Positions 26,432 to 36,029 of a stretch of 64,000 bases of DNA are shown one piece after another. The notes under the pieces are model-generated. The model was given only the letters and a program-made list of their open reading frames with translations. It ran no database searches and had not been told where the DNA came from. Numbering within the stretch: position 1 is the stretch's first letter; every line of letters begins with the position of its first letter. The position numbers were made by a program, and so were the translations under genes. The DNA comes from SZUA-378 sp036652815. Its GTDB lineage: Bacteria > Bacillota > Clostridia > Lachnospirales > Lachnospiraceae. Where the stretch lies: positions 113,617 to 177,616 of the forward strand of contig JAVVVE010000001.1 of the NCBI GenBank assembly GCA_036652815.1. Reading direction: 5' to 3'.

Positions 26432-27478
26432 CTACCGAAAATAAAGACGAACAGCGCAGATAAGGCATGCATACATCTGATGCTGCATAAAAAATAAAAA
26501 TAAACGTTCTGCATGTGTTAGCCGTGGCATGCGATAGGTACGCAGTGCCTGTCTCACCTCCTGCGAAGAACAGATCTGCTTTAAGGCTGTCCGACAGCAT
26601 GCATAGGAACTGTTTTTAAAATGGAGCACACTGGATTTGAGATAAAGAACGCACAGACATAGAAAATCATTGGTAATCTGTTCCCTAAAATCATAGGCTT
26701 CTTCGGATGCCTGTTCCTGGTATGTGCTGACACGTTGAAGCTGATGGCGCATGTGGATAATCTTATCCATATAGGCCTCATCGTATTGACCTGTCATGGA
26801 CTGTTTATTAACACGATAGTAGTAGGGAAAGTAGTGTGGTAAAATCGCTATTTTTTCAGCATGAAGAAACATGGCCAGAGAAAACTGGTAATCTTCTCCT
26901 ACGGTTACCCCATTATCACATAGATCCATGTTTTGTATGACTAATTTTTTCTTTAATAGCTTAGAGACGCGATTAGGCTGCAGACCTCTGCCCATAAAGC
27001 TGCCATCATTTAAAAATACCGGGTACACTTCCCGACGCAGTTCTTCCCCGGTATAGCATTCTTTAGGAAATAGCATCTCATCATCCCATGGTTCATGATC
27101 CCTGTCTTCAAAGATATGTCGCATACCGCAGCAAACAATGTCTGCTTCCGTAGTCAATGCTTTCTCATACAGTCTCTCATACATCTGTGGCTCTATAAAA
27201 TCGTCGCTGTCTACAAATCCCACATAGGTCCCGCCAGCTCTTCTGACCCCGGCTTTCCACGCTGCATTTAAGCCTTGATTCGTCTGGTGGATGACTTGTA
27301 TCGTATCGTAAGACTCTGCATAACGATCGCACAGCATCGCAGAATCATCTGTAGATCCATCATCTACCAAAATAATCTCAAGATCTTTTTGCGTCTGGTT
27401 CAGCACGCTGTTTACACATTCGGTGAGGTAAGACTGTGCCTGATAGACCGGTATTACCACACTAATGACTGGTTTCAT
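26432..27478 (-). CDS. Family 2 glycosyltransferase
   Basis: 348 residues. ISVVIPVYQAQSYLTECVNS, VDDGSTDDSA, AWKAGVRRAGGTYVGFVDSDDF with the metal-binding DSDD are standard GT2 motifs. About 110 C-terminal residues are helical and rich in aromatic residues and His, likely for membrane association or acceptor binding. AGGAGG lies just upstream of the ATG. It is the last gene of the leuA-linked operon and overlaps the neighbouring GT2 by 17 bases. Confidence 0.87.
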   Translation of the reverse strand: MKPVISVVIPVYQAQSYLTECVNSVLNQTQKDLEIILVDDGSTDDSAMLCDRYAESYDTIQVIHQTNQGLNAAWKAGVRRAGGTYVGFVDSDDFIEPQMYERLYEKALTTEADIVCCGMRHIFEDRDHEPWDDEMLFPKECYTGEELRREVYPVFLNDGSFMGRGLQPNRVSKLLKKKLVIQNMDLCDNGVTVGEDYQFSLAMFLHAEKIAILPHYFPYYYRVNKQSMTGQYDEAYMDKIIHMRHQLQRVSTYQEQASEEAYDFREQITNDFLCLCVLYLKSSVLHFKNSSYACCRTALKQICSSQEVRQALRTYRMPRLTHAERLFLFFMQHQMYACLICAVRLYFR

Positions 27479-28520
27479 AGTTACCTCCTATGCGTCTTTT
27501 TATCTCAACGATCACCCCACGCAGCAAGATAAGCCAATACGTCAGCTTAAATTTGTTATGCCAAAAGAAATAGTATAGTATCTTATAGTCCAGCAAGTGC
27601 AGCACGATCGCCGGTTGTGAAGTCCCTTTCTTCTGAATGGTTCCAAATGCCTGCCTATATTCACGAATCACACCCAGTGCAGCCCGCTTACACATGCTTT
27701 GATGGAAACATTCTACATAGATACCCTCACAGGCATCCAAAAATTCAACTGCCACTTTACTTCTCAAGATGCTTTCACGCCGGGTATCTTTGTTACCATC
27801 TCCATACAGGTCTTTGCAAAAGCGCTGTACGGTATGATATAGATATAAGGAAGTCATAATCCGGTCCGATCTTTTCTTGGTGGATAAGGTAGTGCCTCTG
27901 TTATCCTGCACATAGCGATAGACCGGTTTCTGTAAGATACTGACTCGTGCTACGGTACGCATATAAGCTAAATTAAAATAAAGGTCTTCTCCCAGCGTCA
28001 TATCAAGGGGGAAACAGGTATCTACAAGCTCCGTCTTATAGAGCTTGTTCCATGGCATATTAAGAAATTGTGTTTCATATAAATCCAGAAAAATATTCTC
28101 TTCTGATGAGAGTTCATACACGCCTTGATTATTGGGTAATTTTACAACATCGCGTCCAAAATACATATGATGGAAACCGGCAATCACCATATCTGCCTGT
28201 GTATCTTCCATAGCAGTAAGCATCTGTTCACAGGCATCCGGTTCTAGGGAATCATCGCTGTCAACGAATTGCAGGTAGGTACCGCTCGCAGCCTCTATCC
28301 CCGTATTGCGTGCTGCAGACACCCCTTGATTACTCTGATGGATTACCTTTAATCGCGTATCTGTAAGTGCCAATCGGTCAGCTAAGATACCGGTTGCATC
28401 CGGCGGTCCATCTACCACCATAATAATCTCAAGCTCTCGATAAGATTGTTGAAGTAGGCTCCTAATACATCTTTCCAATGTTTTCTCACTTTGATATACC
28501 GGTACGATGATACTAATCAC
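27462..28520 (-). CDS. Family 2 glycosyltransferase
   Basis: 352 residues with SIIVPVYQSEKTLERCIRS, VVDGPPDATG, VSAARNTGIEAASGTYLQF and VDSDDSLEPDAC. It starts at a GTG five bases after GGGGAG. It is a close structural match to the GT2 at 26432 and probably a tandem paralogue acting on the same glycan; donor unknown. Confidence 0.86.
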   Translation of the reverse strand: MISIIVPVYQSEKTLERCIRSLLQQSYRELEIIMVVDGPPDATGILADRLALTDTRLKVIHQSNQGVSAARNTGIEAASGTYLQFVDSDDSLEPDACEQMLTAMEDTQADMVIAGFHHMYFGRDVVKLPNNQGVYELSSEENIFLDLYETQFLNMPWNKLYKTELVDTCFPLDMTLGEDLYFNLAYMRTVARVSILQKPVYRYVQDNRGTTLSTKKRSDRIMTSLYLYHTVQRFCKDLYGDGNKDTRRESILRSKVAVEFLDACEGIYVECFHQSMCKRAALGVIREYRQAFGTIQKKGTSQPAIVLHLLDYKILYYFFWHNKFKLTYWLILLRGVIVEIKRRIGGNYETSH

Positions 28521-28540
28521 AGTTTCTCCCCCTATGGCTG

Positions 28541-30568
28541 CTAAAAGTTAAACGGTTTTAATGCCAGTGCATAAATACTCCACAGATTCAGCACCGTTAT
28601 CGCTCCAAATAAAATCTTATAATAAATATCACTTCTGAGTGTACAAGTCAATTTACGATTAAAGAAACAATACATAGCCGGCAAAAATAATGGGATAAAA
28701 TACCTGCCTTGTACCCCTTCTATCGCCGGATTGCCAATCGGTGTAAACGATACATACATAGAAGTCCAGATAATCGCTGTCACACCAAATATCATACCTG
28801 CATTCATCAGTTTATAAGAAAGAGGTAATACAGGTCTATTCTCCGTAATCGGGCGAATCAGTGCCGCCATGCCAAACAGACAGACTGCGAGAATGGTCCA
28901 CACACCTGATAATCCTCCCAGATATCCTAAATTAAAGAATGGCTGTTGTCCCGTAAGATACTTCCACAAATCAGTGAACATCGTATCCAGTAACAGTTTG
29001 GTATAAGCCCATGGGTTACTGAAAATATATTGCAGTTGTCCCAAAACACCCGTTCCCTGATTTCTCTTATCACCGGCATATGCCAGATTACCCATCAGCT
29101 CATAATTACTGCTCGTTGAAACCGGTGGGAAAAATATCGTATAAAGCAGCAATGCAACAAGACCGATGACTGACAGTTTAAATAAATACTCCTGCTGACG
29201 ATTCACAAACTTACGACGAGATAGGAATAACAGACTCAGAGCCATGACCATATAGATCGGTTTTGCTGTACTGCCGGCTATATAAGCTCCCAAGACAAGC
29301 AACACCTGTCCCCATGTCATCTGGTTATCTTTTTCCAGAAATAAATTGGTGGTTAAAACTATCGCTAACAATAAAAAGCTATTGACTATGCCATCGTACG
29401 TTATGGTGGTTGCTGCCAGTAATTGATTGGGAATCAAAGCTAAGACCGCGATCAGACCTTTCCCTGTTTTCGCTAAGCGAATCGCGAAATAGGAAACGGC
29501 GGTATAGCAAAGCAAATTGCCCATTTTCCCAAGCATAATACACCATGCAAATGGCAATCCCAGTAATCGGCCAATACGGAGGAAGATGCCTATGGGTAAA
29601 TAAGAGCGATCTTCATAACTCACAAATCGGCTCTGCGTTGTAATATCTGCCCACGAGTAATCATTATTTTTATCTTCATAGCTCTCTATAAGCTTACGCT
29701 CTTCTATATTATGAAAAATCGGCAAGTCATTCGCCTTCATACGCATAGCAGTCTCTGTTGTCTGAATCGTTGAACCAAAAGAAACCGCATGGGCTCTGGC
29801 GGCATGTACATGCTCATCATATCCGATCTGATTGGTACCGATCAATAAAATCAGCAGAGTTCCTAATGTCATACTCAAAATCGCAAAGACACGTTCCGGT
29901 CGATGCACAAAGATATCTTTGTTATCTATAAAAGCAAAAAGCAGTATGCAGGTAATCAATATAAATAACATTCTAAGAGGACTCCATTGAAAATAATTGA
30001 GAATGGACAGTTGCATCTGTGCAGTATCAGGCTCTTGTTCTGTCAGCATGCGATAGATAATACAATCTCCGGTCGTGTTCACATTCATAACCGAAGCTTC
30101 TATGCGTTCCTCTGCGATGCCGTCGATTCCATGCCACACGGATTGCCCCTTACGATATACTGTCAGTTCATAAGCAGCCTGTTTCTCCAGGTTGGGATGT
30201 GCAATGGCAAGCTTTGCCATATAAGCCTCTTTGGGCAAGGTAATCGTATAAGTAGTGCTTATTTTTTTCCGATACATCTTAGTTCCGTCTTCCACTAAGG
30301 TGTCATCTTTTTCCTGTAAATAAGGTGTGTGGTTTACCTCTGCCATAATCTTATCATTCGCACGATTCATCAAAATGCTTTTTTGTTCGTCCTCCGATAA
30401 TAAAACTAATGTCTCCTCTGTTTTACCTGCTACAGCGGCATCTTCTCCTGATAATTGAAATGTGGCACAATCTTTTTCATGCTTCACTGCTTGATAATTA
30501 AAAACAAACAGTTCCAGCAGTACCGTGCATATCATGGCTATCATACTGTACTTTATCCATCTCTTCAT
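28541..30568 (-). CDS. DUF2142 polytopic membrane protein
   Basis: About 675 residues: one N-terminal helix, an extracytoplasmic domain of about 150 residues, then some twelve membrane segments with GYDEHVHAARAHAVSFG in a loop, an acidic and His-rich signature of DUF2142 proteins. The layout suggests a GT-C-like enzyme transferring sugars from polyprenyl-phosphate donors at the outer face (inference). AAAGGAG eight bases upstream supports the ATG at 30568, which overlaps the preceding gene as ATGA. Confidence 0.8.
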   Translation of the reverse strand: MKRWIKYSMIAMICTVLLELFVFNYQAVKHEKDCATFQLSGEDAAVAGKTEETLVLLSEDEQKSILMNRANDKIMAEVNHTPYLQEKDDTLVEDGTKMYRKKISTTYTITLPKEAYMAKLAIAHPNLEKQAAYELTVYRKGQSVWHGIDGIAEERIEASVMNVNTTGDCIIYRMLTEQEPDTAQMQLSILNYFQWSPLRMLFILITCILLFAFIDNKDIFVHRPERVFAILSMTLGTLLILLIGTNQIGYDEHVHAARAHAVSFGSTIQTTETAMRMKANDLPIFHNIEERKLIESYEDKNNDYSWADITTQSRFVSYEDRSYLPIGIFLRIGRLLGLPFAWCIMLGKMGNLLCYTAVSYFAIRLAKTGKGLIAVLALIPNQLLAATTITYDGIVNSFLLLAIVLTTNLFLEKDNQMTWGQVLLVLGAYIAGSTAKPIYMVMALSLLFLSRRKFVNRQQEYLFKLSVIGLVALLLYTIFFPPVSTSSNYELMGNLAYAGDKRNQGTGVLGQLQYIFSNPWAYTKLLLDTMFTDLWKYLTGQQPFFNLGYLGGLSGVWTILAVCLFGMAALIRPITENRPVLPLSYKLMNAGMIFGVTAIIWTSMYVSFTPIGNPAIEGVQGRYFIPLFLPAMYCFFNRKLTCTLRSDIYYKILFGAITVLNLWSIYALALKPFNF

Positions 30569-31278
30569 GCTTTTGTCTCCTTTCTCCAACGCAAAAACCG
30601 CAGTTTACACTTTGGATAAGACAGCATCATCGAAGCCGCAAAGAAAGATAATGTCAGGATTCTCAAATCATATACTAATGGATACGTATCATGCGTGTAG
30701 ATATACATCGTCTTTAAATTACCATCTAACAGGAGGTTTTTCTCCGGCATGCCATCTGTGGCAGATATCGTTATCTTATGTGTGTTCGCTCCCACCACCT
30801 GTCTGCCATTGGCTAAAAGGCTGGGATATTCCCCGAGGGTTCCCTGTGCATCGTAACGAAAACTAATCTGAATCACTCCCTGACATGCCTCATAGTCCTC
30901 AAACGGAAAGTATACATACTGTAGCTCCTGTAACGGTGCAAGTGCGATATGAGTCTCACTAATCGGCTGTTCCGAAGCTTCCCCTGTCTTTGAAACAGTG
31001 CAGATAAGTTCCCCCGTTTGAAAGGTACCACCATTCTTACTCACGCCAACATGGATGCCCATCATCGGTCTGCTGCCTGTATCAACCTGATAAAGGATGC
31101 TCTGTCCTACTTCCAATGGCAGCAAGTATTCCTTGTCGCCTTCTTCCTCAACCATATTAATCTTATAGGTATCAATAACTGCTTTGGGAACCATCATATT
31201 AAATAGCAATAACACAAATAAGCCTGCTGTAATAGCGGGCAATATCCATGTAATATGTTGTATTATATATTGTTTCAT
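30565..31278 (-). CDS. Membrane protein with extracytoplasmic domain, partner of the DUF2142 protein
   Basis: 237 residues, not recognised as a named family. One helix at about 9-29, a beta-rich outer domain of about 175 residues, and a second helix at about 205-222 followed by a basic cytoplasmic tail. The outer domain resembles in layout the N-terminal outer domain of the DUF2142 protein next door. It overlaps leuA upstream and the DUF2142 gene downstream by four bases each, so the three are translationally coupled. Confidence 0.65.
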   Translation of the reverse strand: MKQYIIQHITWILPAITAGLFVLLLFNMMVPKAVIDTYKINMVEEEGDKEYLLPLEVGQSILYQVDTGSRPMMGIHVGVSKNGGTFQTGELICTVSKTGEASEQPISETHIALAPLQELQYVYFPFEDYEACQGVIQISFRYDAQGTLGEYPSLLANGRQVVGANTHKITISATDGMPEKNLLLDGNLKTMYIYTHDTYPLVYDLRILTLSFFAASMMLSYPKCKLRFLRWRKETKA

Positions 31279-32951
31279 CTTCCTAATCCCAGGCGATTCA
31301 CCGCTGAAAAGATAGCTCTGACGGAAGCTCTGGTAATATTCGAGCTGACACCAACGCCATAGGTAACTCGGCTATTATCCGCATCCAACAGATGGATATA
31401 CGCAGCGGCTTTTGAATTAGCACCACTTTGTAATGCATGTTCTTCATAATCCAATACTTTAATCGTAACCCCTAATTCTGCACGCATGCCTCGCTGTACC
31501 GCATCAATAGGTCCATTTCCAATCGCCTCAAACGTTTTTTCTCTGCCTGCATGGGTATACATCACGGTAACCTTGGTATCAAATACAGAATCCGTCTCAT
31601 CACTCAAATCATCTACGCGCAATTTCTTGAAATGAAGCGGTTCTTTCTGTTCCAGATAGGCTATGCTGAACTGCTCCATAATCTGCTCCGGCGATACTTC
31701 CCCTTGTTGTTCCGAGAGAGCCTGAATAATATTGGCAAATTCTTTATGCATCCCTTTTGGTAATTTGAATCCAAAATAGCTGTCCATAATAAAGGCAACG
31801 CCACCTTTTCCCGATTGGGAATTGATGCGAACGATCGGTTCGTATTCTCGTCCAATATCCGCAGGATCAATCGGCAGGTATGGAACACTCCAATGTGTTT
31901 CATCCCGTTCTTTCATAGCCTGGATCCCTTTGTTAATAGCATCCTGATGAGATCCGGAAAAAGCAGTAAAGACCAGCTTCCCGGCATAGGGATGTCTTGG
32001 ATGAATCGGAATCTTACAGCATCTCTCATATAATTCAATGATCTCATTAATATGCTCTATATTTAATTCCGGATTAATCCCTTGTGAAAACATATTGTAA
32101 GCAACGGTCAAGATATCAACATTGCCCGTTCTTTCTCCATTTCCAAACAGGGTGCCCTCTACACGTTCCGCTCCGGCCAATAAAGACAATTCTGTGGATG
32201 CGACTCCACATCCTCTGTCATTATGTGGATGAACGCTTAGGATAATGCTTTCTCTATTCTTAAAATGTCTATTCATCCATTCAATTTGATCTGCATATAC
32301 ATTGGCAGTATTTAATTCTACCGTAGACGGAAGATTTAAGATAATAGGATCCTCTTTGGTAGCACCCCATGTTTCCTGTACCGCGGTACAGATTTCGAGG
32401 GAATATTCCACTTCCGTTCCGGTAAAGCTCTCAGGAGAATATTCCAATATAATCTTTCCGGGGAATTTAGCAGCCCGTTCTTTTACCATCTTTGTTCCCT
32501 GGATCGCAATCTCCTTAATCTCTTCCCGACTCATGTGAAATACAACATCACGCTGGAGAATAGAAGTCGAATTGTAGATATGTACCACCGCCTGCTTGCA
32601 GCCCTCTATCGCAGCAAAAGTCCGATCAATCAGTTCTTCCCTGCACTGTGTTAAGACTTGCACTCTGACATCGTCCGGTATCATCTTGCGATCTATCAAT
32701 TCTCGTAAAAAATCATATTCTATCTGACTGGCTGCCGGAAATCCTATCTCAATCTCTTTAAATCCAAGTTTTACCAGAAATTGAAACATCTCTATCTTCT
32801 CTTGTACAACCATGGGGTCAATCAATGCCTGATTGCCGTCCCTTAAATCCACACTACACCAAATGGGAGCGTGTGTAATCTCTTGATTGGGCCACTGCCG
32901 TTCCGGATAACAGATCACCGGATTCTTCTGATATCTCTTATAATTAAGCAT
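31275..32951 (-). CDS. leuA: 2-isopropylmalate synthase
   Basis: 558 residues of the long LeuA2 type. The catalytic TIM barrel opens WCSVDLRDGNQALIDPM with the metal-binding Asp, continues with SVHPHNDRGCG supplying the metal His residues, and GTLFGNGERTGNVDI. The C-terminal 130 residues form the LeuA dimer/regulatory domain that binds leucine. It condenses acetyl-CoA with 2-ketoisovalerate, the first committed step of leucine synthesis. No leuB, leuC or leuD and no T-box leader is visible nearby; instead its stop codon overlaps a membrane protein of a glycan operon. Confidence 0.96.
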   Translation of the reverse strand: MLNYKRYQKNPVICYPERQWPNQEITHAPIWCSVDLRDGNQALIDPMVVQEKIEMFQFLVKLGFKEIEIGFPAASQIEYDFLRELIDRKMIPDDVRVQVLTQCREELIDRTFAAIEGCKQAVVHIYNSTSILQRDVVFHMSREEIKEIAIQGTKMVKERAAKFPGKIILEYSPESFTGTEVEYSLEICTAVQETWGATKEDPIILNLPSTVELNTANVYADQIEWMNRHFKNRESIILSVHPHNDRGCGVASTELSLLAGAERVEGTLFGNGERTGNVDILTVAYNMFSQGINPELNIEHINEIIELYERCCKIPIHPRHPYAGKLVFTAFSGSHQDAINKGIQAMKERDETHWSVPYLPIDPADIGREYEPIVRINSQSGKGGVAFIMDSYFGFKLPKGMHKEFANIIQALSEQQGEVSPEQIMEQFSIAYLEQKEPLHFKKLRVDDLSDETDSVFDTKVTVMYTHAGREKTFEAIGNGPIDAVQRGMRAELGVTIKVLDYEEHALQSGANSKAAAYIHLLDADNSRVTYGVGVSSNITRASVRAIFSAVNRLGLGR

Positions 32952-32996
32952 ATTCTCTTCCCCTTTTTCTTAACAATTCTTTCACGATACTGATAA

Positions 32997-33030
32997 CATC
33001 AGCCCATCAAATACAATTGATGGGCTGATG
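32997..33030. repeat. 14-bp perfect inverted repeat between ptsH and leuA
   Basis: Arms catcagcccatcaa (32997-33010) and its exact complement (33017-33030) are separated by six bases. Neither strand has a T run after it, so it is not a normal terminator. It could be an mRNA hairpin that tunes leuA relative to ptsH, a processing site or an operator. Confidence 0.8.
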
Positions 33031-33046
33031 ATTGCTATCTGTCTAT

Positions 33047-33310
33047 TTATTCCCCAAGACCATTCTCAATTGCCTTTACCAAGGATTGCAATGCTTCCTG
33101 CTCATCGTCACCCTCACAAATAAAGTTGACCTCATCACCGCACTTAACACATGCTCCCAATACACTAAGAACACTTTTGGCATTGGCTGTACTTTCTCTA
33201 AACGTAAACGTTATCAATGACTTAAACTGCATCGCTTCTTTACATAGGATACCTGCCGGTCTGAGATGTAATCCTGTGGGATTTTTAATTACCACCTTTG
33301 CGCTTACCAT
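33047..33310 (-). CDS. ptsH: HPr-family phosphocarrier protein
   Basis: 87 residues. TGLHLRPAG places the phosphorylated His exactly at residue 15, and NAKSVLSVLG places a Ser at residue 46, the site used by HPr kinase in Gram-positives. The loop after His15 has Leu in place of the usual Ala, and the Cys-containing GACVKCGDEV stretch is unusual, so it may be a Crh-like or specialised HPr. GGAGG lies eight bases before the ATG at 33310. No ptsI follows; leuA does. Confidence 0.92.
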   Translation of the reverse strand: MVSAKVVIKNPTGLHLRPAGILCKEAMQFKSLITFTFRESTANAKSVLSVLGACVKCGDEVNFICEGDDEQEALQSLVKAIENGLGE

Positions 33311-33350
33311 ACAAACTTCCTCCATTTCGATTGTTCTCTATCCATCCATC

Positions 33351-33379
33351 ACTATATCATTAATTCTGTCATCTAACAA
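33351..33379 (-). promoter_or_regulatory. Promoter of the ptsH-leuA operon
   Basis: TTGTTA (33374-33379) and TATAGT (33351-33356), 17-base spacing, in the gap between glmM and ptsH. Confidence 0.7.
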
Positions 33380-33391
33380 GAGTTTTACTCA

Positions 33392-34741
33392 TTACAGCAT
33401 AATATTCTGTATTAAATCTGCTAATTTCTTCGCTTCTGACTCTATCAATTGTTGATCCTTACCCTCTACCATAACCCGCACCATGGGTTCTGTTCCCGAT
33501 GGTCTGATGAGCACACGCCCTTCTCCTGCAAATCGCTCACTGAGTGTTGCAATGGCTTCTGCGATCTCCGGATAGTCCATATAACTTTCCTTTTTATGAT
33601 TGGGAACTTTGGCATTAATCAGTGCCTGTGGCAGTACTTCCATGACTTTCGCTAATTGCGACAACGGTTTTCCGGTCTCTACCACAACCTGTAATAAATG
33701 AAGTGCACTCAGTAATCCATCTCCGGTTGTATTCTCATCTAAGAAAATAATGTGTCCCGATTGTTCTCCTCCAAGATTAGCACCTATCTCACGCATACGT
33801 TCGAGGACATATCGATCTCCTACTTTTGTCTGTTCCAGTATCATCTTATTCTTTTTAGCCATAAGAGACAAACCAAGATTACTCATCACTGTTGCAACGA
33901 TGGTTTTGTTATTTAGAGTACCGCGTTCCTTCATGTGATTCCCTACAATAGCGAGGATCTCATCGCCATTTACCAAAGAGCCATCTTCTGCTACTGCCAG
34001 TAATCTATCTGCATCTCCATCAAATGCCAATCCCAAATCTGCTTTCTCATAAACAACACGAGCCATCAGTTCTTCCATATGAGTAGAACCGCAATTAGAA
34101 TTAATATTGGTTCCGTCCGGAGAAGTATGAATCGATACCACATCTGCAGCCAACTCTTTTAACGTCTCAATGGAGGTATAATAAGAGGCTCCTTCTGCAC
34201 AGTCTACCACTATCTTAAGACCCTCCAGATTCACAGGAACGGAACGAATCGCATGATTAATATATTCTTCTCTCGCATCTGTTCGATATTTAATCTTGCC
34301 TACACCGGATCCAATCGGAAACTTAATTCCACGCATATCGTTGTGAATCAAGTCCTCTATCTCATCTTCCAACGAATCCAATAATTTATAACCATCTCCA
34401 TCAAAGAACTTGATCCCGTTAAATTCTACCTGATTATGGGATGCCGATATAACAACGCCTGCATCTACTCTGTATTTTCTTGTCAAATATGCTACAGCCG
34501 GTGTTGGTACGATCCCAACATAGACTGCATTGGCCCCTACCGAGCACACCCCTGCCATCAGTGCATTCGCAAGCATATCTCCTGATATTCGGGTATCACA
34601 GCCCACCATAATCGTTGGTTTATGATGTTTTTCTCGAGTCAGTACCGAAGCGCCTGCCTGCCCTAACTGCATCGCCAATAACGGAGTTAATTCTTCATTG
34701 GCAATCCCTCTTACACCATCTGTTCCAAATAATCTGCTCAT
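33392..34741 (-). CDS. glmM: Phosphoglucosamine mutase
   Basis: 449 residues. LFGTDGVRGIAN at the N-terminus, VISASHN with the phosphorylated Ser at about 101, the magnesium loop AFDGDADRL, GGEQSGHII and the C-terminal RPSGTEPMVRVM are all intact. The residue after SASHN is Gln where Pro is usual. It interconverts glucosamine-6- and -1-phosphate for peptidoglycan and UDP-GlcNAc. GGAG sits five bases before the ATG at 34741. It is the last gene of the classic cdaA-cdaR-glmM set. Confidence 0.97.
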   Translation of the reverse strand: MSRLFGTDGVRGIANEELTPLLAMQLGQAGASVLTREKHHKPTIMVGCDTRISGDMLANALMAGVCSVGANAVYVGIVPTPAVAYLTRKYRVDAGVVISASHNQVEFNGIKFFDGDGYKLLDSLEDEIEDLIHNDMRGIKFPIGSGVGKIKYRTDAREEYINHAIRSVPVNLEGLKIVVDCAEGASYYTSIETLKELAADVVSIHTSPDGTNINSNCGSTHMEELMARVVYEKADLGLAFDGDADRLLAVAEDGSLVNGDEILAIVGNHMKERGTLNNKTIVATVMSNLGLSLMAKKNKMILEQTKVGDRYVLERMREIGANLGGEQSGHIIFLDENTTGDGLLSALHLLQVVVETGKPLSQLAKVMEVLPQALINAKVPNHKKESYMDYPEIAEAIATLSERFAGEGRVLIRPSGTEPMVRVMVEGKDQQLIESEAKKLADLIQNIML

Positions 34742-34757
34742 CAAAACTCCAATCTGC

Positions 34758-36029
34758 CTATTCTGCTGTGTGTTTCACCTGTATCTCTACGATAAGCGGT
34801 ACAACAGGAGTGACGCCTTCCGGAAGTTGAACTGTAACAGGCACTTGATAGATACCCGGTTGTATCGTATCTACCCCCAGTGTTTCTTTCAATTCCTTCA
34901 TATCTGCCACTCCCACGATGCTCTCAGGTTTTAAACCATTCACAATCTCCGGTAATCCTACCACCTCAAGAGTCTCTGCTTCTTCTGTGTTAGACAAGAT
35001 AGCAGTTGTATCCGCATCCACATTGGCTACCGTTATATTTCGAGAAGGAATAGTAAAGGTCTTTACTGCTTCTTTTGCTATCTTAGCCGTTACTGTGATA
35101 ACAGCATCTGCCTTCTTACCTATATAGTGTACATTTTCCGGCAGATAATCCTTAATCTTAATCGTTGTTACAACATCACTGTTTTGTCCGGCAATATTTA
35201 ATTCCGGTACTTCTATCATGGTAATGGCATCAATCGCCGCCTGCTTACCTGCGATAGTTACTGTATTCGGAGTACCTATTACTTCTCCTGACAGTGCATA
35301 TCCGGCTGCCGGTTCTCCTACTGTGGTATATTGAATCGGCACAATCTTGGTTGCATAGATAGGCACATGGACATTCACCGAATCAATATTCTTGGTAATA
35401 CTTCCATTTTCAATCAGAGTGCCTTCCACATCATATAGCTTTAATTTAACATCGGTACTGATATCAGACGTCATACCTTCTACATTGACATTGGCTTCCA
35501 CTCTGCTGACTTGTGAAATAATGGATTCCGGACCCGATAGTACAATCAAGTTCTGATCCGTAGTAACATTACCAAGCACATAACCGGCCGCAGGTTCTCC
35601 TGTTGTCATACTATTGACAACCAACTGTGTAACCTTCATATTCTCTATGTTTAATTTGAGATTCTCCGTAGTAGAGGTAATGCTTTCCAGCTTATCATTA
35701 TATTTATCTGAACTTAATTTAATCTCCACTGTATCCATAAATGTCAATTCATTCACATCTGCCACAGCTTTGATATTCTCACGATCCAATGCATCTATCG
35801 TAGAACGGCTGGCCCTGACCGTTACATCCACCGTATCGGTATCATCCAATATCGCATATACTTTTCCTTGCCGCGTAATCGATTCTGAATTTTTAATCGT
35901 TACCGGAATCCCCGAAAAAGTCTTTGAGCTGACGGGATCATTAATATTGACTACGATAAGCCACAAGGCACAGGAGAAAAGCACTGCCAGGATTTTAAGG
36001 CCTAAATTATTTGTTATTTTGTTTTTCAT
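34758..36029 (-). CDS. cdaR: YbbR-domain protein CdaR, regulator of the diadenylate cyclase
   Basis: About 423 residues. One N-terminal membrane helix (LGLKILAVLFSCALWLIVV), then four YbbR repeats on the outer face, recognisable from recurrent beta-rich units with V-x-V-P and G-x-P-x-x-V patterns. CdaR modulates CdaA activity across the membrane. The ATG at 36029 overlaps the end of cdaA by 23 bases; upstream in-frame codons have no better ribosome-binding site. Confidence 0.93.
   Translation of the reverse strand: MKNKITNNLGLKILAVLFSCALWLIVVNINDPVSSKTFSGIPVTIKNSESITRQGKVYAILDDTDTVDVTVRASRSTIDALDRENIKAVADVNELTFMDTVEIKLSSDKYNDKLESITSTTENLKLNIENMKVTQLVVNSMTTGEPAAGYVLGNVTTDQNLIVLSGPESIISQVSRVEANVNVEGMTSDISTDVKLKLYDVEGTLIENGSITKNIDSVNVHVPIYATKIVPIQYTTVGEPAAGYALSGEVIGTPNTVTIAGKQAAIDAITMIEVPELNIAGQNSDVVTTIKIKDYLPENVHYIGKKADAVITVTAKIAKEAVKTFTIPSRNITVANVDADTTAILSNTEEAETLEVVGLPEIVNGLKPESIVGVADMKELKETLGVDTIQPGIYQVPVTVQLPEGVTPVVPLIVEIQVKHTAE

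Noticed and set aside
32997..33030. Palindrome after ptsH as a rho-independent terminator
   Set aside because: No T run on either strand, and leuA follows without a promoter of its own that I can see.
32952..33046. T-box or leader-peptide attenuator for leuA
   Set aside because: Under 100 bases are available, with no T-box sequence, no specifier loop and no Leu-rich short frame.
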